NCBI RefSeq assembly: GCF_000317575.1
Contig: NC_019748.1
Location: forward strand, 1,938,001 to 2,002,000
DNA from: Stanieria cyanosphaera PCC 7437
GTDB taxonomy: Bacteria > Cyanobacteriota > Cyanobacteriia > Cyanobacteriales > Xenococcaceae
DNA length: 64,000 nucleotides
Reading direction: 5' to 3'
Part shown: one piece after another, positions 45,831-55,684 of the stretch
How the letters are laid out: each line of letters starts with the position of its first letter
How positions within the stretch are numbered: position 1 is the stretch's first letter
Program-made: the position numbers and the translations under genes
Notes under the pieces: model-generated
What the model was told of the DNA's origin: nothing
Seen by the model: the letters and a program-made list of their open reading frames with translations, nothing else
The model's database searches: none

Positions 45831-46304
45831 CTAGCTAGCTTTGTACCAATTAACATCACGGTCTTTAGTAGCCCAAAACATTTGGTGAATTTTTTGAACA
45901 GCATCCATTAATTCATTAGCGTGTTCGAGATTAACTTCAACTTTACAAGCAGAACAGAGTTTAGCTGCTTTCCAGAAAGTATCATGTAAATCGGGATATT
46001 TTTCCAAATGTACGGGTTTGAAATAGTCAGTCCAAAGAATTAATAATTCTTCCTTGGTTTTTTGCGCTTGTTCTTCTTTAATCGCAATATAACGAGATAA
46101 AGTGTTTTGATAAGCGATATTAGCTGCCTTATCCCCAGAAGCTGGCATCTCTAGATCGAGAATTTTTTTAGTCATCGAGAGTACCGCTTCCGCAGTAATG
46201 CGCGCAGCAGCAGGATCGTAAACACCGCAAGGTCCATCGCAGTGTGCATGAACTTCAGAGACAGGAAGCCAAGTTTTGATTTTTGCAATAGCTTGTTTCA
46301 ACAT
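45831..46304 (-). CDS. sodN: Nickel-containing superoxide dismutase
   Basis: A 157-residue NiSOD precursor. The nickel hook HCDGPCGVY starts at residue 21; after cleavage His21 becomes His1, and Cys22 and Cys26 are the nickel ligands. The leader (MLKQAIAKIKTWLPVSEVHA) is of the usual length and is removed by SodX. The rest is the four-helix bundle (ARITAEAVLSMTKKILDLE, IAYQNTLSRYIAIKEEQAQK, LHDTFWKAAKLCSACK). It converts superoxide to O2 and peroxide in the cytosol. NiSOD is frequent in marine and some other cyanobacteria. Confidence 0.97.
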   Translation of the reverse strand: MLKQAIAKIKTWLPVSEVHAHCDGPCGVYDPAAARITAEAVLSMTKKILDLEMPASGDKAANIAYQNTLSRYIAIKEEQAQKTKEELLILWTDYFKPVHLEKYPDLHDTFWKAAKLCSACKVEVNLEHANELMDAVQKIHQMFWATKDRDVNWYKAS

Positions 46305-46715
46305 ACTATTTATGATTGTTTTTTTTGATGCAGTGGTTAAAAATAGTTAGCTTTTGAAGGGGATGATCATAAGTAGCACGCCATAGATTAATCGTAGCTT
46401 TATGCCTCTACCCCCCATTTTTTATAGCTTAGTTCGATTGGGGTATTGTTTGCAAGACAAATTGAATTTTTGAGCAAAAACCTCTTCTCTATTTCTACCC
46501 TTTCAACCTTTTCAATCTTTGATATGTCCAGTTTCAGATAACTGATAAAACTCTCGAAAGTGATACGTACAAGTGAACTCAAAAGGCGAAATGCCTAAAG
46601 AGACTTTGCGTAGAAAATTACAGGCACTTGAAAGAAATTCAAGAGAACCTGGCAATATACCAAGTGACCAAAAAATTAAAGCTTTGGACGATTAGTTGAT
46701 AACTGATAAAAAGCC
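46305..46715. other. Intergenic with a possible small ORF
   Basis: No recognised gene. A forward frame at 46572-46694 (GTG or ATG at 46590) would encode about 40 residues, including MPKETLRRKLQALERN and ending IKALDD, which has a plausible helical composition but no known relative. The end of the gap contains GTTGATAACTGATAAAA, of the dispersed repeat type. Confidence 0.4.
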
Positions 46716-48065
46716 ATGCTTAACTTAATTTCCAACCCAATCAACTTTTATAACCAGTACGACTTAACTATTCAATCTCCTGCTTCTGGCATTTCTTTAA
46801 AAGGTTCGCTTGCTATCCCAGGCGATAAGTCAGTTTCTCACCGCGCCTTAATGTTCGGTGCATTAGCCCAAGGAGAAACTCGCATTCAAGGATTATTATT
46901 AGGAGAAGATGTAATTAGTACAGCCAATTGTTTGCGATCGCTTGGAATCCAAATTTCCGATCTTACTGCTGAAACTGTTTTAGTTCAAGGTGAAGGTTTA
47001 GAACAACTACAAGAACCACTAGATGTTTTAGATGCAGGCAATTCTGGTACTACCATGCGGTTGATCTTAGGAATTTTATCCGCTCAATCCAACCGTTTCT
47101 TTACCATCACAGGCGATCGCTCTTTGCGTTCTCGTCCCATGTCTCGGGTAATCAAACCTTTAACGGAAATGGGGGCAGAAATTTGGGGTAGAAATAACAA
47201 TAATTTAGCTCCTTTAGCAATCAAAGGGCAAAAATTAAAACCGATTCATTATTTTTCTCCTGTAGCTTCGGCTCAGGTTAAATCTTGTCTTCTCTTGACT
47301 GGATTGATGACAGCAGGAAAAACCACCGTTACCGAACCAGCTTTATCTAGAGATCATAGCGAACGGATGTTAAAAGCCTTTGGCGCGGATATTACTACTG
47401 ACTCCGAAACCAATAGCGTTACCATCACTGGCGGGAATACTTTACAAGGACAATCAGTTATCGTACCTGGGGATATTAGTTCAGCAGCTTTTTGGTTAGT
47501 AGCAGCTTCTATCATTCCTGATTCAGAATTAATTCTTACCAATGTCGGGATTAACCCCACTCGAATCGGAATTTTAGATGTTTTAGGCAAAATGGGGGCG
47601 AATATTACCATTGAAAATCAAAAAATAGTCGCAGGAGAACCAATTGCTGATTTACGGGTTCGCTACAGTCCCCTTCAAGGATGTGAAATCGCAGGAGAAT
47701 TAACCGTGCGTTCGATTGATGAAATTCCCATTATTGTCGTAGCAGCAGCCTTAGCCCAAGGAACAACCATTATCAAAGATGCAGCCGAATTAAGAGTAAA
47801 AGAATGCGATCGCTTGTCAGTTATGGCTACTCAACTAAGTCGTATGGGAGCAAAAATTATCGAACATCCTGATGGCTTAGAAATTCAAGGCGGACATCCT
47901 TTATCTGGTACAGAAGTATCAAGTTATGACGATCATCGCATTGCCATGAGTCTAACAATAGCAGCCTTACAAGCCTCAGCAACAACACTGATTAAGGACG
48001 CAACCGCAGCCAATATTTCTTACCCCAACTTTTTTGACAGTTTGCAACAGGTTTGTCATTTGTAG
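46716..48065 (+). CDS. aroA: 3-phosphoshikimate 1-carboxyvinyltransferase (EPSP synthase)
   Basis: A 449-residue EPSP synthase: [55 protein letters not shown] and [12 protein letters not shown]. The R-P-M-x-R block and the length are those of class II enzymes, which are often tolerant of glyphosate; that last point is inference from class. It joins shikimate-3-phosphate and PEP in the sixth step of aromatic synthesis. aroC, for the next step, follows 167 bp downstream on the same strand. Confidence 0.96.
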   Translation: MLNLISNPINFYNQYDLTIQSPASGISLKGSLAIPGDKSVSHRALMFGALAQGETRIQGLLLGEDVISTANCLRSLGIQISDLTAETVLVQGEGLEQLQEPLDVLDAGNSGTTMRLILGILSAQSNRFFTITGDRSLRSRPMSRVIKPLTEMGAEIWGRNNNNLAPLAIKGQKLKPIHYFSPVASAQVKSCLLLTGLMTAGKTTVTEPALSRDHSERMLKAFGADITTDSETNSVTITGGNTLQGQSVIVPGDISSAAFWLVAASIIPDSELILTNVGINPTRIGILDVLGKMGANITIENQKIVAGEPIADLRVRYSPLQGCEIAGELTVRSIDEIPIIVVAAALAQGTTIIKDAAELRVKECDRLSVMATQLSRMGAKIIEHPDGLEIQGGHPLSGTEVSSYDDHRIAMSLTIAALQASATTLIKDATAANISYPNFFDSLQQVCHL

Positions 48066-48232
48066 GAGGCAGTAGGCAGGAGACAAAAAACTAATTATGA
48101 ATGATGAGGGATGAATTATGAATTAAATAATTTCTGCATTCATCATTGCTAATTCATCATTTTTTTGTTCCCTATTCCTTCCTGATAACTGAAATTCGTG
48201 TCAACTGAGTAATTTTAAAAGAAGAATCAATC

Positions 48233-49324
48233 ATGGGAAACACATTCGGACATCTATTTCGGATCACAACCTTTGGAGAATCACATGGCGGTGGCGTTGG
48301 TGTCGTCATCGATGGTTGTCCACCACAACTAGAAATATCAGAAGCCGAAATACAAATAGACTTAGACCGCAGAAAACCAGGACAAAGTAAAATTACGACA
48401 CCCAGAAAAGAAAGTGATACCTGTCAAATCATCTCTGGTGTCTTTGAAGGCAAAACCCTAGGAACACCGATCGCAATTTTAGTCACAAATAAAGACGCTC
48501 GTTCTCAAGATTACGATGAAATGGCATACAAATATCGTCCTTCCCATGCGGATGCTACCTATGATGCCAAATATGGCATTCGTAACTGGCAAGGAGGGGG
48601 AAGAGCTTCTGCTAGAGAAACTATTGGTAGAGTCGCAGCAGGAGCGGTCGCCAAAAAAATTCTTAACTCAGTAGCAGGTGTAGAGATAGTTGCTTATGTT
48701 AAACGAATTAAAGATTTAGAAGCGTCAGTAGATAGTAATAGCGTTACGATTCAACAAGTAGAAAGTAATATTGTTCGTTGTCCCAATCCCGAATCTGCAG
48801 ATCAAATGATCGAATTAATCGAGCGCGCTAAAAGAGATCAAGACTCTCTTGGTGGTGTAGTAGAATGTGTAGCGCGTCATGTTCCCAAAGGATTAGGAGA
48901 ACCAGTCTTTGATAAATTAGAAGCAGAGCTTGCCAAAGCAATCATGTCTTTACCTGCTACCAAAGGATTTGAAATTGGTTCGGGTTTTGCGGGGACAACG
49001 ATGACGGGTAGTGAACATAATGATCAATATTATCTCGATGAAAATGGCGAAACTCGTACCGTAACCAATCGTTCGGGAGGTATTCAGGGAGGAATTTCTA
49101 ATGGAGAGAATATTATTCTACGTGCTGCATTTAAACCCACGGCAACAATTGGTAAGCAACAACGAACTGTCACCAATTCTGGAGATGAAACCGTTTTAGC
49201 AGCTAAAGGTAGACATGATCCTTGTGTGTTACCAAGGGCGGTACCGATGGTTGAGGCAATGGTAGCTTTGGTTTTATGCGATCATTTTTTACGCCATCAG
49301 GCTCAGTGTAAAAGTTTAAAATAA
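48233..49324 (+). CDS. aroC: Chorismate synthase
   Basis: A 363-residue AroC with the three family signatures: [17 protein letters not shown] near the N-terminus, [18 protein letters not shown] in the middle (around 123-140) and [17 protein letters not shown] at the C-terminus. It needs reduced FMN and makes chorismate from EPSP. It is the natural successor of aroA just upstream. Length is standard for the family, including cyanobacterial monofunctional enzymes. Confidence 0.97.
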   Translation: MGNTFGHLFRITTFGESHGGGVGVVIDGCPPQLEISEAEIQIDLDRRKPGQSKITTPRKESDTCQIISGVFEGKTLGTPIAILVTNKDARSQDYDEMAYKYRPSHADATYDAKYGIRNWQGGGRASARETIGRVAAGAVAKKILNSVAGVEIVAYVKRIKDLEASVDSNSVTIQQVESNIVRCPNPESADQMIELIERAKRDQDSLGGVVECVARHVPKGLGEPVFDKLEAELAKAIMSLPATKGFEIGSGFAGTTMTGSEHNDQYYLDENGETRTVTNRSGGIQGGISNGENIILRAAFKPTATIGKQQRTVTNSGDETVLAAKGRHDPCVLPRAVPMVEAMVALVLCDHFLRHQAQCKSLK

Positions 49325-49480
49325 CTAGTTATTAGTTTGTTTCAATAAAGCGAGAGATTGTTGTTTAGTAGTCGCGATCGCTCTTGAACATCAATCAGAT
49401 TTTTTAGACAAAAATTGATTAAAATAATTGTTCGCTAAACTGATGTGCATTGTCCCACCTGCATATTTTCCTTTTCCTTC

Positions 49481-49545
49481 TGGAGGGGCTGTCGCCTGCG
49501 ATGCTTGTCCGCGTCGGATCGCGTTCAGGCTTCATACGCCCCGTC
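49481..49545. repeat. GC-rich repeat island
   Basis: A GC-rich stretch (GGAGGGGCTGTCGCCTGCGA, then CCGCGTCGGATCGCG) stands out in AT-rich DNA between aroC and the exported protein gene. It resembles the GC-rich islands near 28200 and 28391. Confidence 0.45.
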
Positions 49546-49597
49546 TTTCTGCCTTTTCTCAACCAATAAATTAAATGCACCAGCAGCTTACTAATTC

Positions 49598-49999
49598 TTA
49601 TTGTTGACCAGTAACACCATTGATAAAATTAGGATCGTGAGCAGGACTGTAAATACCAACTTGGGTAGAAGGAGTAACTGTAACTGTAGGAGTAGTTAAA
49701 CCAGTATTATTTTGCTCACCACCACCTACAAAATATTGAGCATCACGATTTTGTTGTACTTCACCAGAACCAATTCCAACTTGAGTATTAGTACCACCTG
49801 CAACGTTGTTAAAACATTTATCATCACTGCCTGTAGTAACATCATTCTCTTGTTGAGCAGGAGTTTGAGAACCGTGAATGGCAACTTGAGTATTCACATC
49901 GTAAACTAAACAAGCTTTAGCAGCAGGGGTAAAGGAAGGAGTTAAGGGTAATAAAGCTGAAAAAGATAATAGGCTAAGGGAAACAAATCGGAATTTCAT
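49598..49999 (-). CDS. Exported repeat protein, hypothetical
   Basis: A 133-residue protein with a signal peptide (FVSLSLLSFSALLPLTPSFT, cleavage near AAKA). The mature chain is Gln/Asn/Gly/Thr-rich with three short related blocks, NTQVAIHGS, NTQVGIGSG and STQVGIYSP, and only two Cys (KACLVYD, DDKCFNN), which could form a disulfide. In style it resembles the protein at 41585, although direct sequence similarity is weak. It is likely secreted or bound to the cell surface. Function unknown. Confidence 0.65.
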   Translation of the reverse strand: MKFRFVSLSLLSFSALLPLTPSFTPAAKACLVYDVNTQVAIHGSQTPAQQENDVTTGSDDKCFNNVAGGTNTQVGIGSGEVQQNRDAQYFVGGGEQNNTGLTTPTVTVTPSTQVGIYSPAHDPNFINGVTGQQ

Positions 50000-50107
50000 A
50001 GTGACCTCACAATCTTAATTAATTTCTAGACCTCTTGCATTTGATGAAGCAGTAATTGCTGTCTTCATTATCTTTGTATGTTGATTGAGATCGGTTTATG
50101 CACCATC

Positions 50108-50205
50108 TAACAGTTATCAGTTACTAATTACTAATTATGAGAGATTAATAATCAACCTCGCCGAAGGTGCGCGTAGCGCATTTAGGATGTACTTCATAGA
50201 GCGTG
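50108..50205. repeat. Cluster of dispersed repeats
   Basis: Upstream of proA: CAGTTATCAGTTACTAATTA (50108-50127), the inverted GCGCTACGCGCACCTTCG unit (50162-50179) and GGATGTACTTCATAGAGCGTG (50185-50205), the inverse of 11416-11436. In the other copies these units also occur together, so they may form one composite repeat. Confidence 0.7.
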
Positions 50206-50285
50206 AAAACTGTTATAAAACTTGAGTGCAGCGAGTGACCACCAATTCGTTACAATAGGTGATGCACTCTGGATTAAGTTGGATT

Positions 50286-51587
50286 ATGGTTGCTTCTGAG
50301 ATCGGCTTTTCTCTAGTTGAGTTGGCGAAACAAACTCGTCAAGCCTCACGTCAATTAGCAGTACTATCAAATCACGACCGCAATTTTGCTTTAGAAGCGA
50401 TCGCGGATGCTCTTACTTCAGCAACTCCAGAAATTCTTGCTGCTAACGAAACAGATTGTCAATTTGCTAAAGAAGAAGGAATTTCTCAAGCTTTATACGC
50501 AAGATTGCATCTAGGTGAAACAAAACTACAAGCTGCGATCGCAGGTGTGAGAGATGTAGCCAAATTACCCGATCCGATTGGAGTTAAGCAAATTCATCGT
50601 GAGTTGGATCAAGGTTTAATTCTTCAACGAGTTACCTGCCCTTTAGGTGTGTTGGGTATTATTTTTGAAGCTCGTCCAGAAGCTTTAATTCAAATTACTA
50701 GTCTGGCGATTAAATCGGGTAACGGTGTCATCCTCAAAGGAGGCAAAGAAGCACTCCGCTCTTGTCAAGCTTTAGTTAAAGTAATTCATCAAGCTCTTGC
50801 TTCAACGAAAGTCGATCCTGCTACTGTACAACTTTTAACTACAAGAGAAGAAATTAACCAGTTATTAGCTCTAGATGAATATGTAGATTTAATTATTCCT
50901 AGAGGTTCTAATTCTTTTGTCCGTTACGTACAAGAAAATACTCGCATTCCTGTTTTAGGACACGCTGATGGCATTTGTCATCTCTATATCGATGGGGATG
51001 CTGATCTAGAAAAAGCCATTAACATTACGGTTGATGCCAAAACTCAGTATCCCGCAGCTTGTAATGCCATTGAAACTTTATTAATTCATCAGGCGATCGC
51101 TTCAGAATTTTTACCTCAAATTGCTTTAGCGTTGACGGCTCAAGGTGTAGAATTGCGAGGAGACGAACAAACCTGTCAGATTATCCCCGCTACTCCTGCC
51201 ACAGAAACCGATTGGAGTACAGAATATAGCGATTTAATTCTCTCTATAAAAATAGTAGATTCTTTAGCAACTGCGATCGCGCATATTAATACCTACGGTT
51301 CTAAACATACTGATGCGATCGTAACAGAAAACTCTCAAACTGCGGAAACATTTCAGAATCAAGTAGATGCTGCTGGGGTTTATCATAACTGTTCTACTCG
51401 TTTTGCTGATGGTTTTCGCTATGGCTTTGGAGCAGAAGTAGGTATTAGTACTCAACAAATGCCCCCCAGAGGGCCAGTCGGTTTAGAAGGTTTAGTAACT
51501 TATAAGTATAAAGTTACTGGTAATGGTCATATTGCTGCTACCTATAGTGGTAATAATGCTAAACCTTTTACTCATAAAGATTTATAA
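50286..51587 (+). CDS. proA: Glutamate-5-semialdehyde dehydrogenase (gamma-glutamyl phosphate reductase)
   Basis: About 433 residues from the ATG at 50286; the frame is also open from GTG 50259 and ATG 50262, so the start is uncertain by nine codons. [34 protein letters not shown], the catalytic Cys in [12 protein letters not shown], and [18 protein letters not shown] with GPVGLEGL are typical. It reduces gamma-glutamyl phosphate with NADPH in proline synthesis, upstream of ProC, which is encoded at 36189. Confidence 0.96.
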   Translation: MVASEIGFSLVELAKQTRQASRQLAVLSNHDRNFALEAIADALTSATPEILAANETDCQFAKEEGISQALYARLHLGETKLQAAIAGVRDVAKLPDPIGVKQIHRELDQGLILQRVTCPLGVLGIIFEARPEALIQITSLAIKSGNGVILKGGKEALRSCQALVKVIHQALASTKVDPATVQLLTTREEINQLLALDEYVDLIIPRGSNSFVRYVQENTRIPVLGHADGICHLYIDGDADLEKAINITVDAKTQYPAACNAIETLLIHQAIASEFLPQIALALTAQGVELRGDEQTCQIIPATPATETDWSTEYSDLILSIKIVDSLATAIAHINTYGSKHTDAIVTENSQTAETFQNQVDAAGVYHNCSTRFADGFRYGFGAEVGISTQQMPPRGPVGLEGLVTYKYKVTGNGHIAATYSGNNAKPFTHKDL

Positions 51588-51596
51588 ATATTAATT

Positions 51597-51620
51597 GTAC
51601 AGACGTATCATGCTACGTTT
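51597..51620. repeat. Degenerate GTACAGACGT...ACGT palindrome
   Basis: GTACAGACGTATCATGCTAC followed by GTTT is a decayed form of the palindrome at 61697-61716 and is followed, as there, by TAACTGATAACTGCTCACTG-type sequence (51633-51652). Confidence 0.6.
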
Positions 51621-51659
51621 TTACAGATAATTTATAACTGATAACTGCTCACTGAATAA

Positions 51660-52037
51660 ATGGATTCAATTCAAGTTACTGGCATTCGCTGTTACGGATA
51701 CACTGGTTATTTACCAGAAGAACAAATTTTAGGACAATGGTTTGAAGTAGATCTAACTTTATGGGTAGATTTAAAACCTGCTGCGCAAAGCGATCGCATT
51801 GAAGATACTTTAGATTACCGACAAGCGATCGCAATTGTCAAAGAAAAAATTAAAACGGCTAAATTCGCTTTAATTGAAAAATTAGTTGATGCGATCGCAG
51901 AAGAATTATTATGCCTCGAAAAAGTTCACCAAGTAAGAGTCAAGTTATCTAAACTCGCTGCACCTATTCCTGATTTTGGCGGAAAAATTACTCTAGATAT
52001 TACCAGAGCTAAAATGGCTGCAATTGACAATTCGTAA
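51660..52037 (+). CDS. folB: Dihydroneopterin aldolase
   Basis: A 125-residue FolB of normal size: SIQVTGIRCYGYTGYLPEEQ with the substrate-binding Tyr, QWFEVDLTLWVDL, and the conserved LIEKLVDAIAEELL with the catalytic Lys. It splits dihydroneopterin to hydroxymethyl-dihydropterin in folate synthesis and acts as an octamer. It lies 72 bp downstream of proA on the same strand. Confidence 0.93.
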   Translation: MDSIQVTGIRCYGYTGYLPEEQILGQWFEVDLTLWVDLKPAAQSDRIEDTLDYRQAIAIVKEKIKTAKFALIEKLVDAIAEELLCLEKVHQVRVKLSKLAAPIPDFGGKITLDITRAKMAAIDNS

Positions 52038-52203
52038 AATCACTTAACATTTAGAAAAATAGTGATCAACTTTACGCAATTACGACCAAGGAAATTAAGA
52101 GTAATATCTGCCACATTAGTATTAGAAAATCTACTTCTAGAAAATTGTTGAGTTTGGAAGTTTGATTTAAATACAAATTTATAGGCAAGGAAATTTTAGG
52201 TCG

Positions 52204-52377
52204 ATGAATAGAAAAATTAAATTACTAATCAATCCTTTTTGGTACTACCTTAATCAGCATCTTTTCGATCATCAATCTGTTTGGAATATGAATCTATTTT
52301 GGCACTTATATAAAATTCAGTTACTAAACAAATGTTGGAACAAGGAAAGTTCTCAACAAAGTCATCCTTATCTCTAA
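52204..52377 (+). CDS. Hypothetical 57-aa aromatic-rich protein
   Basis: A short ATG frame (MNRKIKLLINPFWYYLNQHL ... SSQQSHPYL) with many Trp, Phe, Tyr, His and Asn residues. AGGAAATTTTAGG lies upstream of the ATG. A good terminator begins 28 bp after the stop, which supports a real transcription unit. No family is recognised. Confidence 0.5.
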   Translation: MNRKIKLLINPFWYYLNQHLFDHQSVWNMNLFWHLYKIQLLNKCWNKESSQQSHPYL

Positions 52378-52405
52378 ATTATTGGTTTCATATCTTAATT
52401 CTTTA

Positions 52406-52452
52406 GAGGCTATCGGTACTCTGATTTAGTGCAGTTTGACAGCCTCATTTTT
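52406..52452 (+). terminator. Rho-independent terminator
   Basis: GAGGCT-A-TC (52406-52414) pairs with GA-C-AGCCTC (52438-52446) with one mismatch, followed by ATTTTTATTT. It fits termination of the 57-aa gene. Confidence 0.7.
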
Positions 52453-52537
52453 ATTTAAAATAACAATTTTTACTTTATTAGTAATTAGTAACTAGTAACT
52501 AAGCTGGTTGAGCTTTTTATTTTTATGTAATTATGAA

Positions 52538-52756
52538 ATGGATTCCAAATCACTAATTAATATCTGCGATGAATGTGGTAGCCTGTATTATCAACCAACT
52601 TCCAAGATGAATTCGTTGTGTCCAGAATGCAGTCATATTCTTTATGGCTATGAGTTATGTATTCATGAATTCAACAACGTAAGATGTACAAAATGTTATT
52701 GGGATGGTTCGATATCAGAATATATTACGAAACTTAAGTCAGAAAATTTTTTTTAA
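52538..52756 (+). CDS. Small double zinc-ribbon protein, hypothetical
   Basis: A 72-residue protein from the ATG at 52538 (an in-frame TTG ten codons upstream is less likely). Three CxxC knuckles (CDECGS, CPECSH, CTKCYWDG) and an extra Cys and His in ELCIHEFNNVRC are placed as in one or two zinc ribbons. Such proteins often bind nucleic acid or proteins, but nothing here tells which. It follows the 57-aa gene and its terminator. Confidence 0.6.
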   Translation: MDSKSLINICDECGSLYYQPTSKMNSLCPECSHILYGYELCIHEFNNVRCTKCYWDGSISEYITKLKSENFF

Positions 52757-52986
52757 TTATCTTTTAACAAGAAATAATGTTTAACTTTTTAAATGAATGT
52801 TATATTGGGCAAGATTTTGGTCTAAATCTCAATTAAGCTTAGTAATTCTAGTTTAGATAAAGCGATCGCGTTTTTTTAGTTTACCAAAGAGTATAAAATA
52901 CCTGTTTATTTAGTAACTTCAATAAGTATTAGATTCGCCTACACTAAACAAGAAATTATAGTTAATTTTTACCTGCAAAACTTACA

Positions 52987-53598
52987 ATGTTTAAAAAATT
53001 AGCAGCTGAAACACTTGGTCTTAGCGATATTGGCAAAATTATTTCGCCAACTGATTACGATAAAGTAGATGCGGATGATTATTTGTTTCACGAGGATGGA
53101 GAGAAAATATTTTTCTTAATCAAATCAAAAAAAGATGAATATTGTTTTACTAACTTGGCTTTAATTCATGTTGATGGAGATTCGGCTGTTTCTAGTAAAA
53201 GAATTGTCAAGCGTTATGAATACGTCAGTTATAAAATTTCACAAGTATTCATTGAAACGGCAGGTAACCTAGACTTAGATATTGAATTGAAATTTACTTT
53301 AGATGATCGCCTAGTTTTTAGTATTGACGTAAGTAAAAATTGCCTCGAATCTTTGAAGGATATTTACAAAGTTCTAATCACGATTGGCAAAATTCAGAAT
53401 AATGAAGAAATTGCCCGCAACAACGCTACTTTGTGTCTTCAAGCTTTAGCATCCATGTACAAACTTGGCACTATTGAAAACGAAGAAACAATTGTGAAGC
53501 ATTACAATTCGCTTCTGGTAAACTTTAATGCCAAAATTTTGGAAAACTATAGAAAACGGGACTTTAGCAAGATTTTTGAAAAATATATTCGTCTTTAA
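52987..53598 (+). CDS. PH-domain protein (YvbH-like, bPH)
   Basis: A 203-residue protein beginning MFKKLAAETLGLSDIGKII, typical of the bacterial pleckstrin-homology (YvbH-like) family. The PH-like barrel spans about 25-120 (FFLIKSKKDEYCFTNLALIHVD, KRYEYVSYKISQVFIETAG, DIELKFTLDDRLVFSI), and the C-terminal half is helical. The family is widespread but its biochemical role is not settled; phage-shock or membrane-associated roles have been proposed. Monocistronic, ending 24 bp before the convergent ruvB stop. Confidence 0.8.
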   Translation: MFKKLAAETLGLSDIGKIISPTDYDKVDADDYLFHEDGEKIFFLIKSKKDEYCFTNLALIHVDGDSAVSSKRIVKRYEYVSYKISQVFIETAGNLDLDIELKFTLDDRLVFSIDVSKNCLESLKDIYKVLITIGKIQNNEEIARNNATLCLQALASMYKLGTIENEETIVKHYNSLLVNFNAKILENYRKRDFSKIFEKYIRL

Positions 53599-53621
53599 AG
53601 GATATGTAACTTGAACTCAGC

Positions 53622-54686
53622 TTATATAACATAACCTAAATGCCGATAAGCTTCTTCTGTGGCAATTCTACCGCGATGGGTACGACTGAGATAACCAATT
53701 TGTAACAAATAGGGTTCATAAACTTCTTCAATTGTTCTGGCATCTTCTCCTGTTGCTGCTGCTACAGCTTCTAATCCTACTGGCCCCCCTTTAAATTGTT
53801 CAATAATCGTACCGAGTACTAAACGATCTGTCCAATCTAAACCAGAAGCATCCACATTAAACAGATTTAGTGCTGTTGCTGCTAATTCTGGGGTAATAAT
53901 TTCTTGTTGGTGAACTTGGGCATAATCCCTGACTCTTTTGAGGAGACGATTGGCAATTCGAGGTGTGCCACGAGAACGACGGGCAATTTCCGTTGCACCT
54001 GGTTCAGTAATTGAACAGTTTAAAATTTCTGCTGTACGTTGGATAATCAGAGTTAGTTCATCAGGTTCATAAAAACGTAATCTTTGAATTAAACCAAAGC
54101 GATCGCGTAAGGGTGAAGTAAGAGAACCAATTTTGGTTGTTGCACCGACTAAAGTAAAACGTGGTAAGGGAATACTTCTAATTTTTGTAGTTTGTCCTTT
54201 GCCAATAGTAATATCCAAGCGGTAATCTTCCATCGCAGGATAAAGTAATTCTTCGCTCATGCGGTTGAGACGATGAATTTCATCAATGAAAAGAATATCT
54301 CCTGGTTGCAGATTAACCAATAATCCCGTAATATCTCGCGGACGTTCCAAAGCAGGTGCAGCAGTAATTTTGCAGTTGACTCCCATTTCTGTCGCCAAAA
54401 TTAACGACATAGTAGTTTTGCCCAAACCAGGAGGGCCATATAACAAAAGATGATCGAGGGGTTCTTGTCTGCTTTTGGCTGCTGCGATCGCGATTTGTAA
54501 CACCCCTTTTAAATCTTTTTGTCCGATATAATCAGCTAAAGTATGGGGACGAATGCTCTCTTCATTCTGTTCGTTTTCTTCGTTAATTGTAGTAGCGGTT
54601 AACAGCGATCGCTCTTCAGTATTAATTTTTGATTGAGATGGTTTTTTAGAAGAGGAAGATTGATCGGAATTTCGTTTAAGTGCCAT
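53622..54686 (-). CDS. ruvB: Holliday junction branch migration ATPase RuvB
   Basis: About 354 residues from the ATG at 54686. After a polar N-terminal extension of about 40 residues ([20 protein letters not shown]) comes [20 protein letters not shown], Walker [12 protein letters not shown], Walker [11 protein letters not shown], sensor 1 [20 protein letters not shown] and the C-terminal winged helix ([27 protein letters not shown]). With RuvA it drives branch migration during recombination. The long N-terminal extension is longer than in E. coli but common in cyanobacteria. Confidence 0.96.
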   Translation of the reverse strand: MALKRNSDQSSSSKKPSQSKINTEERSLLTATTINEENEQNEESIRPHTLADYIGQKDLKGVLQIAIAAAKSRQEPLDHLLLYGPPGLGKTTMSLILATEMGVNCKITAAPALERPRDITGLLVNLQPGDILFIDEIHRLNRMSEELLYPAMEDYRLDITIGKGQTTKIRSIPLPRFTLVGATTKIGSLTSPLRDRFGLIQRLRFYEPDELTLIIQRTAEILNCSITEPGATEIARRSRGTPRIANRLLKRVRDYAQVHQQEIITPELAATALNLFNVDASGLDWTDRLVLGTIIEQFKGGPVGLEAVAAATGEDARTIEEVYEPYLLQIGYLSRTHRGRIATEEAYRHLGYVI

Positions 54687-54844
54687 TGGCAAGCTAATTA
54701 ATTTTAGAAGGCTGAAAATGCAAATTGTTTCTCAAGTATAGCTAATCTAGTAATTATAAAGAAATTAGGAAAAAACTAAATTTAAAATATTTGTTGGTTG
54801 TTAATAGTTGATTATTGATTTCTACTAATTATTAACTATAGATA

Positions 54845-54958
54845 TTAATCTTGAATTATTGTTGTTTGTAAAAATATTTCTTTGCCATCGCGAGTGTAAA
54901 ATTCAATACGCTCAATCCATTCTTTAATATTAGTTAAGTAAAGGCGGTCATCTTTCAT
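54845..54958 (-). pseudogene. Truncated HEPN/DUF86-type toxin gene
   Basis: A 37-codon frame (MKDDRLYLTNIKEWIERIEF, then YTRDGKEIFL and IIQD) matches the N-terminus of DUF86/HepT-type HEPN proteins and stops exactly where the catalytic half should begin. It overlaps the MNT gene as ATGA, the usual coupling in MntA-HepT modules. The RNase motif (RxxxxxH) is therefore missing and the toxin should be inactive. The DNA beyond the stop is repeat-like TTGTTGGTTGTTAATAGTTG. Confidence 0.7.
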
Positions 54959-55245
54959 AAAACTATAGCTTCTTGCAATACTTTTTCTCTAATACACTCG
55001 TGTAAAGTTTTTGGTTCAGTTAAATCTACCTTTCGTCCTAGCAATTCTTCCAATGATTGCATTAAAGCAATTTGGTCTAATAAGGTTCGTTGTGGTTCAA
55101 ATTCTATCAGCAAATCTACATCACTATCTGGTCTTGCTTCACCTCTAGCTACAGAACCAAACACTAGCACTTTATACACACCATATTTTGCAGCTATTTT
55201 TAATATTTCTGCTCTAAAAGGTAATAATAATTCTTCGATTCCCAT
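54955..55245 (-). CDS. mntA: MntA-type minimal nucleotidyltransferase antitoxin
   Basis: A 96-residue MNT-fold protein with the GSx10DxD signature: VFGSVARGEARPDSDVDLLI, followed by a third acidic residue in GRKVDLTEPKTL. MntA proteins neutralise HepT by transferring AMP groups to it. Here the partner gene downstream is truncated, so this is probably an orphan antitoxin. A start at ATG 55245 is clear. Confidence 0.85.
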   Translation of the reverse strand: MGIEELLLPFRAEILKIAAKYGVYKVLVFGSVARGEARPDSDVDLLIEFEPQRTLLDQIALMQSLEELLGRKVDLTEPKTLHECIREKVLQEAIVL

Positions 55246-55392
55246 CAGTTAAATTTAGCTCAAATCAATGATTGATATTGGGTTTGGTTATCGCTTAACT
55301 TGGCCTAATTATTAAATTTAATTATGTTTGTTAAACAGATTTAAAATTATAAAATAAACTGAATCTAACCAGAATCTCAATTTATGACTAAA

Positions 55393-55614
55393 TCACAGGG
55401 GCGGAAGATTATCGAGCAAGTTATCCAAATCAGTCAGGGCAGCAATAAGACCAAAAAATATTGCTAAAAATAAACTGCTCATAATTCCGTAAATTAAAGA
55501 AAAAGATGCGTGGAAATAAGTAGAATAAGACCAATATATTGCTGCCACAAAAAATCCAGCTAAAATACCAAAAATAAAACGCTTGATTAATCGACGAAGA
55601 GATTGTTGATTCAT
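55393..55614 (-). CDS. Small two-helix membrane protein, hypothetical
   Basis: A 73-residue protein from the ATG at 55614 (the frame is open further upstream but would run into the divergent kinase gene). It has a basic N-terminus (NQQSLRRLIKRFIFGI) and two hydrophobic helices (IFGILAGFFVAAIYWSY, SLIYGIMSSLFLAIFFGLIA), ending in an acidic DLDNLLDNLPPL. Probably in the plasma membrane. Divergent from the histidine kinase, with only about 70 bp between starts, so they may share a control region. Confidence 0.6.
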   Translation of the reverse strand: MNQQSLRRLIKRFIFGILAGFFVAAIYWSYSTYFHASFSLIYGIMSSLFLAIFFGLIAALTDLDNLLDNLPPL

Positions 55615-55684
55615 GTTTGATGGTAAAACTAAATCTATTAAATTTATTCTAAACGAGAAACTTTTGCTCGATACAAGCGATCGC

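Noticed and set aside
46400-46582. 60-codon reverse frame upstream of sodN
   Set aside because: Composition is poor, it has no ribosome-binding site and it lies in a repeat-containing gap; nothing supports it.
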